In this document: positions 26,043 through 34,276 of the stretch, piece by piece
Position numbering within the stretch: the first letter of the stretch is position 1
Layout of the letters: each line of letters opens with the position of its first letter
Source of the DNA: Mycolicibacterium sp. TY81
GTDB taxonomy: Bacteria; Actinomycetota; Actinomycetes; Mycobacteriales; Mycobacteriaceae
Assembly: GCF_018326285.1 (NCBI RefSeq)
Contig: NZ_AP023362.1
Span: forward strand, 3,224,001 to 3,288,000
DNA: 64,000 bases
Reading direction: 5' to 3'
Position numbers and translations under genes: made by a program
The notes under the pieces: generated by a model
What the model was told of the DNA's origin: nothing
The model's input: the letters and a program-made list of their open reading frames with translations, nothing else
Databases searched by the model: none

Positions 26043-27068
26043 TCAGCAGCGGGGAGGTTCGCCACCAGCGGACACCGCGTGCAGCGCGTCGACGGCACCA
26101 CTGAGGTTCTCGACCTTGATCAGCCCGAGTCCGTCCAGGCGGGCCGAGACCGCTTCGGCGCAGTTCTCGGCGGGCACCATGAACACCGTCGCGCCGGCCT
26201 CGCGGGCCGCCAGCATCTTGTGCGTGATGCCGCCGATCGGGCCCACCTTGCCGTCGTCGCCGATGGTGCCGGTACCCGCAACGAACTTGCCGCCGTTCAG
26301 GTTTCCGTCGGTCAGCTTGTCGACGACGGCGAGGCTGAACATCAGACCGGCCGACGGGCCACCGATGTTGGCGAGGTTGAAGTCGATGACGAACGGCGCC
26401 CACGGCGCGTTGAGCACCGTCGTACCGAGGTAGCCGTAGTCACGGTCCTTGTTGGTGCCCAACGTGATGGTCGTGACGCCGATCCCGGCGTTCTTGCGCC
26501 GGTAGTCGAGCACGACGTGGTCACCGGGCTTGGTTTTCTTCAGCAGTCCGGTGAACTCTTCGACGGTGGCCACCGGAATGCCGTTGACCGCATCGATGGC
26601 ATCGCCGGGGCGCAACTGACCGGCCGAGGGCCCCGGATCGGCGACGGCCTGGACCGTCACCGCCTTCGGGTACTTCAGGTAACTCAACGCCGCGTACTCG
26701 GCGTCTTCCTCGGAGTTCTTGAAGTCGGCGTTGTTGGCCTTGTCGACCTGCTCCTTGGACTTGTCCGGCGGATACACCAGGTCGCGCGGCACCAGCTGCT
26801 CGCGGCCCGACATCCACAGCGCCAGCGCCTGGCCCAGCGTCAGCCCGTCGCTCTGCGACACCGTGGTCATGTTCAGGTGTCCGGAGGTCGGGTGCACCTT
26901 GACGTCGCCCTTGATGTCGACGACCTTTTTGCCGTCGACCTCGCCGAGCGTGTCGAACGTCGGGCCGGGACCCAGCGAGACGAAGGGCACGGTCACCACC
27001 GACACCAGTACGACGAACACGATGATCGGCACCAGAGCGACCACGAGCGTAGAAATCCGCCTGTTCAC
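26043..27068 (-). CDS. PDZ-domain Lon-like serine protease (Rv3194c-type)
   Basis: 341 aa: one N-terminal membrane helix (residues about 7-28), a PDZ-like segment (GPSAGQLRPGDAIDAVNGIPV), and a C-terminal Lon-type proteolytic domain with NIGGPSAGLMFSLAVVD (catalytic Ser) and GGITHKMLAAREAGA (catalytic Lys). It resembles the YlbL/SdrC-like membrane proteases with the active site outside. The GTG at 27068 (VNRRIST) is chosen because the protein then begins like the M. tuberculosis version I remember; 19 more codons are open upstream. Divergent from the zinc-dependent protease gene. Confidence 0.88.
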   Translation of the reverse strand: MNRRISTLVVALVPIIVFVVLVSVVTVPFVSLGPGPTFDTLGEVDGKKVVDIKGDVKVHPTSGHLNMTTVSQSDGLTLGQALALWMSGREQLVPRDLVYPPDKSKEQVDKANNADFKNSEEDAEYAALSYLKYPKAVTVQAVADPGPSAGQLRPGDAIDAVNGIPVATVEEFTGLLKKTKPGDHVVLDYRRKNAGIGVTTITLGTNKDRDYGYLGTTVLNAPWAPFVIDFNLANIGGPSAGLMFSLAVVDKLTDGNLNGGKFVAGTGTIGDDGKVGPIGGITHKMLAAREAGATVFMVPAENCAEAVSARLDGLGLIKVENLSGAVDALHAVSAGGEPPRC

Positions 27069-27157
27069 GCCGCCAACAGTAAAGCTCGTGGCTCGGTTCG
27101 CTGACAGCATGACCCGCGAAGCCACCCGCCGGCGATGCGGGCAGTACCGTTGACGGT

Positions 27158-28552
27158 ATGGCTGACCTGCCTTTCGGCTTCTCCAGCGGCGAAGACCCCG
27201 ACCGCGACAAGTCCAAGAAAGAACCTGGACCAGGCTCTTCCGGTGGCTCCTCGGACCCGTTCGGGTTCGGCAACGCGTTCGGCGGTCCCGGCGGCGCCGG
27301 CATGCCCGACCTCGGGCAGATCTTCACGCAGCTCGGCGCGATGTTCAGTGGCGCGGGCGCGTCGATGAACAATCCCCAGTCCGGCCCGGTCAACTACGAC
27401 CTGGCCCGCAAGCTGGCGTCGAACTCGATCGGCTTCGTCAAGCCGGTGCCCGAGCAGACCGCGACGGCCATCTCCGACGCCGTGCACCTGGCGGAGACCT
27501 GGCTCGATGGCGTCACCGCCCTGCCGGCCGGCACCACCCGCGCCGTGGCGTGGACGCCGAGCGACTGGCTCGACAACACCCTCAACACCTGGAAGCGGCT
27601 GTGCGACCCGGTCGCCGAGCAGCTGTCGACGGTGTGGGTGTCGGCGTTGCCCGAAGAGGCCAAGGCGATGGCCGGACCGCTGCTGGCGATGATGTCGCAG
27701 ATGGGTGGCATGGCCTTCGGCTCGCAGCTGGGCCAGGCGCTGGGGACGTTGTCCAAGGAGGTGCTGACGTCCACCGACATCGGCCTGCCGCTGGGGCCGT
27801 CCGGTGTCGCCGCGCTGATGCCCGAGGCCGTCGAGGCGTTCGGCGAAGGTCTCGAGCAGCCGCGCAGCGAGGTGCTGACATTCCTCGCGGCGCGTGAAGC
27901 AGCCCACCACCGGCTTTTCAGCCACGTGCCGTGGCTGGCCAGCCAGCTGCTCAGCGCCGTCGAAGCCTTTGCCAAGGGCATGAAGATCGACATGAGCGGC
28001 TTCGAGGAGATGGCCTCCGGCCTGGACCCGGCGGCGCTGATGGGCGACCCGGGCGCCATGGAAAAGCTGCTGAGCCAGGGCATGTTCGAACCGAAGGCCA
28101 CCCCCGAGCAGGCCGCGGCGCTGGAACGACTGGAGACGCTGCTGGCGCTCATCGAGGGCTGGGTGCAGACCGTCGTCACCGCCGCACTCGGTGAGCGGCT
28201 GCCCGGCACGTCGGCGCTGAGCGAGACGCTGCGTCGTCGTCGCGCCACCGGCGGACCCGCCGAGCAGACCTTCGCGACCCTCGTGGGCCTGGAACTGCGG
28301 CCGCGCAAGATGCGCGAGGCCGCCACCCTGTGGGAGAAGCTGACCGACGCCGTCGGCGCCGACAAGCGCGACGCCGTCTGGCAACACCCCGATCTGCTGC
28401 CCAGCGCCGCCGATCTGGACGAGCCCGCGGCCTTCATCGACCAGGCGCTCGGCGGCGACACCTCGGATCTCGATCAGGCGCTGGCCGATCTGGAGAAGGA
28501 CCTCAAGCGGTCCGCCGACGAGGACGCGGGAGACGACCCAGCCGAGGGCTGA
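27158..28552 (+). CDS. Zinc-dependent metalloprotease family protein (DUF2342, Rv3195-type)
   Basis: 464 aa with a disordered Gly/Pro-rich N-terminus (to about residue 75) and a helical core. The family motif REAAHHRLF (residues 246-254) holds the putative zinc ligand His250/251 beside Glu247, and EGWVQTVV near residue 328 supplies a second conserved acidic site. The acidic tail is probably flexible. The gene is followed after 54 bases by the E1-like gene, an arrangement kept in mycobacteria. Proteolysis has been inferred from fold, not shown here. Confidence 0.85.
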   Translation: MADLPFGFSSGEDPDRDKSKKEPGPGSSGGSSDPFGFGNAFGGPGGAGMPDLGQIFTQLGAMFSGAGASMNNPQSGPVNYDLARKLASNSIGFVKPVPEQTATAISDAVHLAETWLDGVTALPAGTTRAVAWTPSDWLDNTLNTWKRLCDPVAEQLSTVWVSALPEEAKAMAGPLLAMMSQMGGMAFGSQLGQALGTLSKEVLTSTDIGLPLGPSGVAALMPEAVEAFGEGLEQPRSEVLTFLAAREAAHHRLFSHVPWLASQLLSAVEAFAKGMKIDMSGFEEMASGLDPAALMGDPGAMEKLLSQGMFEPKATPEQAAALERLETLLALIEGWVQTVVTAALGERLPGTSALSETLRRRRATGGPAEQTFATLVGLELRPRKMREAATLWEKLTDAVGADKRDAVWQHPDLLPSAADLDEPAAFIDQALGGDTSDLDQALADLEKDLKRSADEDAGDDPAEG

Positions 28553-28606
28553 GTGCCTGTGGATAACTGATTCGCCGAATCGGCGTGCTGTTGGCACAGT
28601 TGGCCC

Positions 28607-29464
28607 ATGACCACGTCTCGTCAGACCCTGAACCCGGCCATGCCGGTGTTGCAGCGGCCCGACGGGACGGTGCAGCTCGGCTGGGACCCGCGGCGCGCCA
28701 TCGGCATTCGGCCTCCGGACGGGTTGACGGTCGGTGACCTGGCGGACTTGCTGCGCGGCATGCAGAGCGGCGTCGACGCCGAGAGCAGCCAGGCGCTCGC
28801 GCTGGCGGCCGGGCTGACCGACGTCGACGGCTGGACCGGCTTGGTCGACGCTCTGAACTCAGCGGGACTGTTGCAGACGGCGCCGGATACCGGCCGGCGA
28901 CCGGTGTCGGTACGCATTCACGGCAGCGGTCCCCTCTCGGACCTGTTGGCCGGCGCCTTGAATTGTTCCGGAACCCGGGTGCGCACCAGCCGATTCGGCC
29001 ACGTGGCCGTCACGCGGGACGCCGCCGATCTGGTGGTGCTGTCCGATTTCCTGGTCGCCGACCGCCGTCTGGTGCGCGACCTGCACCGTGCCGGGGTCCC
29101 GCATCTGCCGGTGCGGATCCGGGACGGCACCGGGCTGATCGGTCCCCTCGTTCTGCCCGGGGCGACGAGCTGCCTGAACTGTGCCGACCTCCACCGCAGC
29201 GACCGCGACGCGTCGTGGCCGGTGCTGGCCGCCCAATTGGAGGGCACCGTCGGCAGCGCCGACCGGGCGACGGTACTGGCCACCGCGGCGGTGGCGCTCA
29301 ACCAGGTGGACCGGGTGATCGACGCGATCCGCGGCGGCGGGGCCCGCGCAGAACCACCGCCGACGCTCGATGCCACCCTCGAATTCGACATCGGCTCGCG
29401 GACCACGGTGGTGCGCCGGTGGTCGCGTCATCCGCTGTGTGACTGGTGCGATCGACTGTCGTGA
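28607..29464 (+). CDS. ThiF/E1-like cyclodehydratase-type protein (Rv3196-type)
   Basis: 285 aa. An N-terminal winged-helix-like part (residues 1-95) is followed by a degenerate Rossmann E1-like domain (VSVRIHGSGPLSDLLAGAL, VLSDFLVADRRLV) and two CxxC pairs (Cys189/192 in SCLNCADLHRSDRD; Cys278/281 in CDWCDRLS) that would bind one zinc. The stretch around CLNCADLHR is typical of leader-peptide-binding partners of YcaO cyclodehydratases in thiazole/oxazole peptide clusters. No YcaO gene or precursor is visible nearby. Between the metalloprotease and UbiB-like genes; role unknown. Confidence 0.75.
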   Translation: MTTSRQTLNPAMPVLQRPDGTVQLGWDPRRAIGIRPPDGLTVGDLADLLRGMQSGVDAESSQALALAAGLTDVDGWTGLVDALNSAGLLQTAPDTGRRPVSVRIHGSGPLSDLLAGALNCSGTRVRTSRFGHVAVTRDAADLVVLSDFLVADRRLVRDLHRAGVPHLPVRIRDGTGLIGPLVLPGATSCLNCADLHRSDRDASWPVLAAQLEGTVGSADRATVLATAAVALNQVDRVIDAIRGGGARAEPPPTLDATLEFDIGSRTTVVRRWSRHPLCDWCDRLS

Positions 29465-29506
29465 CAACACGCGTTGCCATGTCGCTGCCGTGCACTCAGC
29501 AACGTC

Positions 29507-30832
29507 ATGGATGATGTGAATGTGGCTGATATCAAACGGGGCAGTGTGGCACGCAACGCGAAGCTCGCCGGTCTGGCCGGCGGCATGGCGGGACGGGCGG
29601 CGCTGGGGTTGGGCAAGCGTCTGGCGGGCAGGTCCAAGGACGAGGTGACCGCCGAGCTGATGGACAAGGCGGCCAACCAGCTGTTCACCGTGCTGGGTGA
29701 ACTCAAGGGCGGTGCGATGAAGGTCGGCCAGGCCCTGTCGGTGATGGAGGCGGCGATTCCCGAGCAGTACGGCAAGCCGTACCGCGAGGCGCTGACCAAG
29801 CTGCAGCGTGAAGCCCCGCCCCTGCCGGCCGCCAAGGTGCACCGCGTGCTCGACGCGCAGCTGGGCACCAAGTGGCGCGACCGCTTCCAGTCGTTCGACG
29901 ACACCCCGGTCGCGTCGGCCAGCATCGGCCAGGTACACAAGGCCGTCTGGTCCGACGGCCGCGAGGTCGCGGTCAAAATCCAGTACCCCGGCGCCGACGA
30001 GGCGCTGCGTGCCGACCTGAAGACCATCCAGCGTCTGGTCGGCGTCTTCAAGCAGCTGGCGCCCGGCGCCGATGTCCAGGGCGTCGTCGACGAGCTGATC
30101 GACCGCACCGAGATGGAACTGGACTACCGGCTGGAGGCCGACAACCAGCGGGCGTTCGCCAAGGCCTACGCCGGGCACCCGCACTTCAAGGTGCCGGCGA
30201 TCGTGGCCAGCGCGCCGAAGGTCGTCATCGCCGAATGGATGGACGGCATCCCGATGTCGGTCATCATCCGGGAGGGCACCGTCGAGCAGCGCGACCTGAT
30301 GGGTACCCGGCTGTCGGAGCTGACATTCGACGCGCCGGCGCGCCTGGAGATCATGCACGGGGACACCCACCCCGGGAACTTCATGCTGCTGCCCGACGGT
30401 CGCATGGGCGTCATCGACTTCGGCGCGGTGGCGCCACTGCCCGGTGGGCTGCCGACCGCGATCGGCGAGATGATCAGCCTGGCGCGGGACAAGAACTACG
30501 ACAAACTGCTGCCGGTGATGGAGGAAGCCGGGTTCATCCAGCCGGGCGAAGAGGTCCCGATCTTCGAGGTCGACAACATGCTGCGGCAGTACGTCGAGCC
30601 GATCCAGACCGATGTCTTCCACTACACGCGGCGCTGGATCATGAAAATGGCTGCGGGCCAGTTGGACAACGGCGTGAACCAGATCAAGATGGCCCGTCAG
30701 CTCGACATGCCGCCGAACCTGGTCATCCCGCTGCGCGTGATCGCGTCGACCGTGGCGATCTGCTGTCAGCTGGACGCCCACGTCCCCGTGAAAGCCATTG
30801 CCACGGAACTGGTTCCGGGCTTCACGCCTTAG
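29507..30832 (+). CDS. ABC1/UbiB-family atypical kinase (Rv3197-type)
   Basis: 441 aa of the ABC1/ADCK/UbiB family. The diagnostic KxGQ segment ELKGGAMKVGQALS lies at about residues 66-79; SIGQVHKAVW and VAVKIQYPG form the glycine-rich/Lys region; HGDTHPGNFMLLPDG and VIDFGAVAPL are the catalytic and metal-binding loops. Family members are ATPases acting on lipid or quinone pathways. The ATG at 29507 is taken, but a GTG three codons in (29516) gives an N-terminus closer to the M. tuberculosis protein. In M. tuberculosis this gene neighbours whiB7 and has been linked to antibiotic tolerance (from memory). Confidence 0.9.
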   Translation: MDDVNVADIKRGSVARNAKLAGLAGGMAGRAALGLGKRLAGRSKDEVTAELMDKAANQLFTVLGELKGGAMKVGQALSVMEAAIPEQYGKPYREALTKLQREAPPLPAAKVHRVLDAQLGTKWRDRFQSFDDTPVASASIGQVHKAVWSDGREVAVKIQYPGADEALRADLKTIQRLVGVFKQLAPGADVQGVVDELIDRTEMELDYRLEADNQRAFAKAYAGHPHFKVPAIVASAPKVVIAEWMDGIPMSVIIREGTVEQRDLMGTRLSELTFDAPARLEIMHGDTHPGNFMLLPDGRMGVIDFGAVAPLPGGLPTAIGEMISLARDKNYDKLLPVMEEAGFIQPGEEVPIFEVDNMLRQYVEPIQTDVFHYTRRWIMKMAAGQLDNGVNQIKMARQLDMPPNLVIPLRVIASTVAICCQLDAHVPVKAIATELVPGFTP

Positions 30833-30841
30833 TCAACGGCG

Positions 30842-30880
30842 ATTACGCGGCCGCTCGGCGCCGGCGAGCGGCCGCGTAAT
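30842..30880. terminator. Bidirectional hairpin between ABC1 gene and whiB7
   Basis: A perfect 16-bp inverted repeat (30842-30857 and 30865-30880; ATTACGCGGCCGCTCG with its complement, 7-base loop) lies between convergent genes. It forms the left hairpin of the dispersed repeat described next. Confidence 0.75.
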
Positions 30881-30926
30881 GCACGCCAAACACGGTGTGT
30901 CGGTGTACAAACACGGCCGCTCGCGG
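30849..30926 (+). repeat. Dispersed 78-bp repeat, copy A
   Basis: This 78-base segment aligns without gaps to 49272-49349 (64 of 78 identical). Both begin GGCCGCTCGGCG and end ACACGGCCGCTCGCGG, and the centre holds a short imperfect hairpin (ACGCC...GGTGT). It sits in the gap between the convergent ABC1 and whiB7 genes. Confidence 0.8.
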
Positions 30927-30955
30927 TTGGTGCCCCCCGATGTTGGGCCGCGGGG

Positions 30956-31219
30956 TCATGCCGCGACGACGTCCTTGCGCGGACGACCGCGCGGACGCTT
31001 GCGTGCGATGACGGCGCCGCGCTCGAGGATCTCCCCACCCCAAACACCCCACGGCTCTTCACGTTCCAGCGCCTCGTTGAGGCACTGGAGTCGGATCGGG
31101 CAGTCGGCGCACAGCGCCTTGGCCTGTTCCAGCTGAGTGGGGTTGTCAGCGAACCACATATCGGGGTCGCCGACATGACATGGCACCGCCAGCCTTTGTC
31201 GGCAAGTCTGGCTAGTCAT
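30956..31219 (-). CDS. whiB7: WhiB7 antibiotic-responsive transcriptional activator
   Basis: 87 aa. Four cysteines for the [4Fe-4S] cluster (in PCHV, and ALCADCPIRLQC), the WhiB turn GVWGGE, and the C-terminal AT-hook RGRPRK that marks WhiB7 and reads AT-rich DNA next to -35 boxes. It binds the primary sigma factor and activates intrinsic resistance genes. The ATG at 31219 gives MTSQTCRQRL. The gene lies behind a regulated leader (uORF plus attenuator, 31305-31632) and its own promoter at 31704-31743. Convergent with the ABC1 gene. Confidence 0.96.
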   Translation of the reverse strand: MTSQTCRQRLAVPCHVGDPDMWFADNPTQLEQAKALCADCPIRLQCLNEALEREEPWGVWGGEILERGAVIARKRPRGRPRKDVVAA

Positions 31220-31304
31220 GTCCTCATCACCTACTTCCTGGTCGTCTTGCGTCTCATCTGTCTGATGGATCGGTGACCAGGTGGTGGTTTTGAGGTTGTG
31301 CCCC

Positions 31305-31347
31305 AAAAACTTTGGCCACGGATCCGGTGGTTTCGGGTCCGTGGCCA
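31305..31347 (-). terminator. whiB7 attenuator: intrinsic terminator in the leader
   Basis: On the minus strand GGCCACGGACCC pairs with GGATCCGTGGCC (31335-31346 with 31314-31325, one G-T pair, 9-base loop) and is followed 4 bases later by five T (31305-31309). It lies between the uORF stop (31372) and the whiB7 ATG (31219), the expected place for transcription attenuation controlled by uORF translation. Confidence 0.85.
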
Positions 31348-31371
31348 GGTTTTGGCTGTTGTGGGCGCTAC

Positions 31372-31632
31372 CTAAGTAGTGCCTCGCTTCACGGACGCGA
31401 AGGTCTTGGCGTTGCGCTTGCGCTGCGGGATGTCGGCGACATGTCCAGCCGTCGCGAGACGTGCCGCCGGCATAGCGGCGGCTGCAGCGACAGCGGGAAC
31501 GGCGGGGACGTCGACGATCTGATGCCAACCGGCGCCGACGCGCGATACCGCCTCATAGGCGGCAGCGGTCAACGGCGCACGGGAACCAGAGACAGCGAGG
31601 ACAGCGCCACGGGACGCATCAAAACTGATCAT
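31372..31632 (-). CDS. Alanine-rich upstream ORF of the whiB7 leader
   Basis: 86 codons behind a GAGGAGG ribosome site 8 bases before the ATG. The peptide begins MISFDASRGAVLAVSG, holds the run AVPAVAAAAAMPAARLA (about residues 44-60; 23 of 86 residues are Ala) and has a basic end. The stop lies 25 bases before the attenuator stem. Literature on mycobacterial whiB7 describes a uORF whose translation state sets attenuation, with alanine supply as a signal (recalled, not checked). The Ala run lies in the second half, where a stalled ribosome would be nearer the hairpin. Confidence 0.85.
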   Translation of the reverse strand: MISFDASRGAVLAVSGSRAPLTAAAYEAVSRVGAGWHQIVDVPAVPAVAAAAAMPAARLATAGHVADIPQRKRNAKTFASVKRGTT

Positions 31633-31703
31633 CGGGGCCACCTCCTCAGCGGTCGACTGCGGATTCACACGGTGCGAATTCGCGGGTTTTCGTTGCGGCT
31701 TCG

Positions 31704-31743
31704 AGGCTAGACGTTACCACCAAAATCAGGCAAGCGATTTTTT
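31704..31743 (-). promoter_or_regulatory. whiB7 promoter with WhiB7-type AT-rich element
   Basis: Read on the minus strand: AAAAAATCGC (31743-31734), directly followed by the -35 box TTGCCT (31733-31728), an 18-base spacer and the -10 box TAGCCT (31709-31704). The AT-rich block just upstream of -35 is the recognised WhiB7 site, so this is the autoregulated promoter. Transcription would begin near 31697 and run about 65 bases to the uORF. Confidence 0.85.
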
Positions 31744-31753
31744 GACCAGCAGT

Positions 31754-31787
31754 TTTGGCGCAATTTGCGTCATGTTTGGCGCAATTT
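31754..31787. repeat. 13-bp direct repeats upstream of the whiB7 promoter
   Basis: TTTGGCGCAATTT occurs at 31754-31766 and again at 31775-31787, with a 21-base period (two helical turns). Each copy has a TTGnnnCAA half-symmetry. They lie between the uvrD2 stop (31795) and the AT-rich block of the whiB7 promoter, suiting an extra regulator or transcript end. Confidence 0.6.
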
Positions 31788-31794
31788 AGTGGGG

Positions 31795-33906
31795 CTAACG
31801 GGACGCGTTCACCAATGCCAGCACATCGGGTCCGTATTGCTCCAGCTTGCGCGCACCGATCCCGGGAATGGCCACCAACGCGGCATTGTCGGCCGGCAGG
31901 GCCTCGGCGATCGCGATCAGGGTGTTGTCGGTGAACACCACGTAGGCGGGCACCTTCATCTCCTGCGCGGTACGCAGGCGCCATTCCTTGAGCCGGCCGA
32001 GCAGCTCCTCGTCCAGGTTCGACGGGCACGATTCGCAGCGCCGCAACAGGATCGCGGTCGACGACGTCAACGCCGCGTTGCAAACCCGGCAGCGCGGCGC
32101 CGGACCCCGTTTACGTTGCGGCTGTTGGGGTTCCCGTCGACTCTGCGGTGTCAGCCCGTTGAGGAACCGCGAGGGCTTACGGCTCTGCCGCCCGCCGGCG
32201 GCCCGGGCGAGCGCCCACGAAATCGTCAAATGCACTCTGGCCCTGGTGATTCCGACGTAGAAGAGGCGGCGCTCCTCCTCGACGGGTTCGCTGTCCGCGC
32301 CGTGCGACAGAGCGTGCGAGATGGGCAGCGTGCCGTCGACCAGACCGACCAGGAACACCGCATCCCACTCGAGGCCCTTGGCGGCGTGCAGCGACGCCAG
32401 CGTGACGCCCTGCACCACCGGTGGGTGCCGCGAATCGGCGCGCTGGCGCAGCTCGACGAGCAGTCCCTGCAGGTCCAGGTTGGGACGCACCGCGACTTCC
32501 TGCTCGACCAATTCGACCAAGGCCAACAACGCATCCCAGCGTTCCCGGGCCTTGGTACCCGCCGGTGGCTCGGCCGTCAGGCCCAGCGGTTCCAGCAGAT
32601 CCCGGACCAACTGGGGCAGCTCGACACCGGCGACGTCACCCTGGTGTCCCGCCGCGCGCTGCAGCGCCAGCAACGACTGCCGAATCTCCTGGCGGCTGAA
32701 GAAGCCCTCACCCCCGCGCACCTGGAACGCCACCCCGGCCGCGGTGAGCGCCTCCTCGTACACCTCGGACTGCGCGTTGATGCGGTACAGCACCGCGATT
32801 TCCGAAGGGGCAGTTCCGGATTGGATGAGCTTCTTGATGGCGGCGGCGACCGCGTTGGCCTCGGCGACCTCGTCGGGATGTTCCCGGAACACCGGCTTGG
32901 GCCCCGGATCGCGCTGACCGATGAGCTGCAACCGGCTGGCGGCCATCCGGCCGGACGCCGCCGAGATCACCTGATTGGCCAGCGACACCACCTGCGGCGT
33001 GCTGCGGTAGTCGCGCTCCAGCCGGATCAGCGCCGCATCGGGGAACCGCCGCGAGAAGTCGAGGAGGTATTGCGGGGTGGCGCCGGTGAACGAGTAGATG
33101 GTCTGGTTGGCGTCACCGACCACCGTCAGGTCGTCGCGCTCCCCCACCCAGGCGTTGAGCACCCGCTGTTGCAGCGGGGTGACGTCCTGGTACTCGTCGA
33201 CGACGAAGCAGCGGTAGCGGTCGCGGAATTCGCCGGCGACGGCGGCGTCGTTCTCGATGGCGGCGGCGGTGTGCAACAGCAGGTCGTCGAAGTCCAGCAG
33301 CGCCGATCCGTCGCGCCGGGCCTTGAGGCCCTCGTACCCGGCATACACCGCGGCGACCTTGGCGGCGTCGAACGGGATGTCCCGCTCGATCTTGGCGACC
33401 TGCTCCGGGTACAACTCGGGACTGATGAGGGACGACTTGGCCCATTCGATCTCACCGGCCAGGTCGCGCACGTCGTCGGTACTGGCCTGAATACCCGCCC
33501 GATTGGCCGCCTGTGCGACCACCGCGAACTTGCTGTCGAGCAACTCCCAGCCGGTGTCGCCGACCACCCGCGGCCAGAAGTACCGCAGCTGGCGCAGCGC
33601 CGCGGCGTGGAACGTCATGGCCTGGACGGCCCCGGTGCCTTGTGCTCCGTCGATCTCGTTTTCCAGGCTGCGGAGGCGGCCGCGCATCTCTCCGGCGGCG
33701 CGCTGGGTGAACGTCACGGCCAGCACCTGACTCGGCGCGACGTGTCCGGCGGCGACGAGATAGGCGATGCGGCGGGTGATGGTGCGGGTCTTGCCCGTGC
33801 CGGCACCGGCCAGCACGCACACCGGGCCGCGCGGCGCGAGGACGGCCTCACGCTGTTCGTCGTCGAGGTCCTCGAGGAGTGTGGACGGCGGGGCCTCGGC
33901 TGGCAT
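31795..33906 (-). CDS. uvrD2: SF1A DNA helicase UvrD2
   Basis: 703 aa. Motif I is LAGAGTGKT near the N-terminus; DEYQD (motif II) and [15 protein letters not shown] (motif III), [20 protein letters not shown] and [10 protein letters not shown] follow. Late in the protein a four-cysteine zinc site (CRVC...CESC) links to an HRDC domain ([32 protein letters not shown]), the layout known for mycobacterial UvrD2. It unwinds DNA 3'-5' and is essential in M. tuberculosis. The start is ambiguous: ATGs at 33906, 33915 and 33918; GGAGG is only 2 bases before the first. Confidence 0.93.
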   Translation of the reverse strand: MPAEAPPSTLLEDLDDEQREAVLAPRGPVCVLAGAGTGKTRTITRRIAYLVAAGHVAPSQVLAVTFTQRAAGEMRGRLRSLENEIDGAQGTGAVQAMTFHAAALRQLRYFWPRVVGDTGWELLDSKFAVVAQAANRAGIQASTDDVRDLAGEIEWAKSSLISPELYPEQVAKIERDIPFDAAKVAAVYAGYEGLKARRDGSALLDFDDLLLHTAAAIENDAAVAGEFRDRYRCFVVDEYQDVTPLQQRVLNAWVGERDDLTVVGDANQTIYSFTGATPQYLLDFSRRFPDAALIRLERDYRSTPQVVSLANQVISAASGRMAASRLQLIGQRDPGPKPVFREHPDEVAEANAVAAAIKKLIQSGTAPSEIAVLYRINAQSEVYEEALTAAGVAFQVRGGEGFFSRQEIRQSLLALQRAAGHQGDVAGVELPQLVRDLLEPLGLTAEPPAGTKARERWDALLALVELVEQEVAVRPNLDLQGLLVELRQRADSRHPPVVQGVTLASLHAAKGLEWDAVFLVGLVDGTLPISHALSHGADSEPVEEERRLFYVGITRARVHLTISWALARAAGGRQSRKPSRFLNGLTPQSRREPQQPQRKRGPAPRCRVCNAALTSSTAILLRRCESCPSNLDEELLGRLKEWRLRTAQEMKVPAYVVFTDNTLIAIAEALPADNAALVAIPGIGARKLEQYGPDVLALVNASR

Positions 33907-33989
33907 GGCCTCCATCATGGCAGGCGGGTGTGACACACGAGGCACCGCTGGGCGGCATGATGCGACGATCGGATACGTTGAGGTGCGTT

Positions 33990-34226
33990 ATGAGTGCACT
34001 GATCATGTACAGCACGACCTGGTGCGGCTACTGCAAGCGGCTCAAGACCGCGCTGAAGGCCGAAGGCATCTCCTACACCGAGATCGATATCGAGCAGGAC
34101 CCGGCGGCCGCCGAGTTCGTCGGTTCGGTCAACAACGGCAACCACGTGGTTCCGACGGTCAAGTTCCCCGACGGCTCGACGCTGACCAACCCCAGCATCA
34201 AGGACGTCAAAGCCAAGCTGAGTTAG
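33990..34226 (+). CDS. mrx1: Mycoredoxin-1
   Basis: A 78-aa glutaredoxin-fold protein with the redox pair Cys12/Cys15 in TTWCGYCKRL, cis-Pro in NHVVPTVKFPDG, and no signal sequence. Mycoredoxin reduces mycothiol mixed disulfides in the cytoplasm. The ATG at 33990 follows GAGGTG. Convergent with nudC, with a hairpin between; divergent from uvrD2. Confidence 0.93.
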   Translation: MSALIMYSTTWCGYCKRLKTALKAEGISYTEIDIEQDPAAAEFVGSVNNGNHVVPTVKFPDGSTLTNPSIKDVKAKLS

Positions 34227-34227
34227 G

Positions 34228-34276
34228 GATTTGTGCACGATTTTCCGCGCTGGCCGCGGATTTTCGTGCACAAATC
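34228..34276. terminator. Bidirectional hairpin between mrx1 and nudC
   Basis: GATTTGTGCACGA (34228-34240) pairs perfectly with TCGTGCACAAATC (34264-34276), and an inner CCGCG/CGCGG stem occupies the loop. It starts 1 base after the mrx1 stop and overlaps the nudC stop by 2 bases. Confidence 0.8.

Noticed and set aside
28859..30781. 640-aa open frame on the minus strand opposite the E1-like and ABC1 genes
   Set aside because: Crosses two real genes with clear motifs and has typical antisense composition.
31765..33933. 722-aa open frame on the plus strand opposite uvrD2
   Set aside because: Shadow frame of a high-GC gene; composition is His/Arg/Gln/Gly-rich with no domain, while the minus strand has full helicase motifs.
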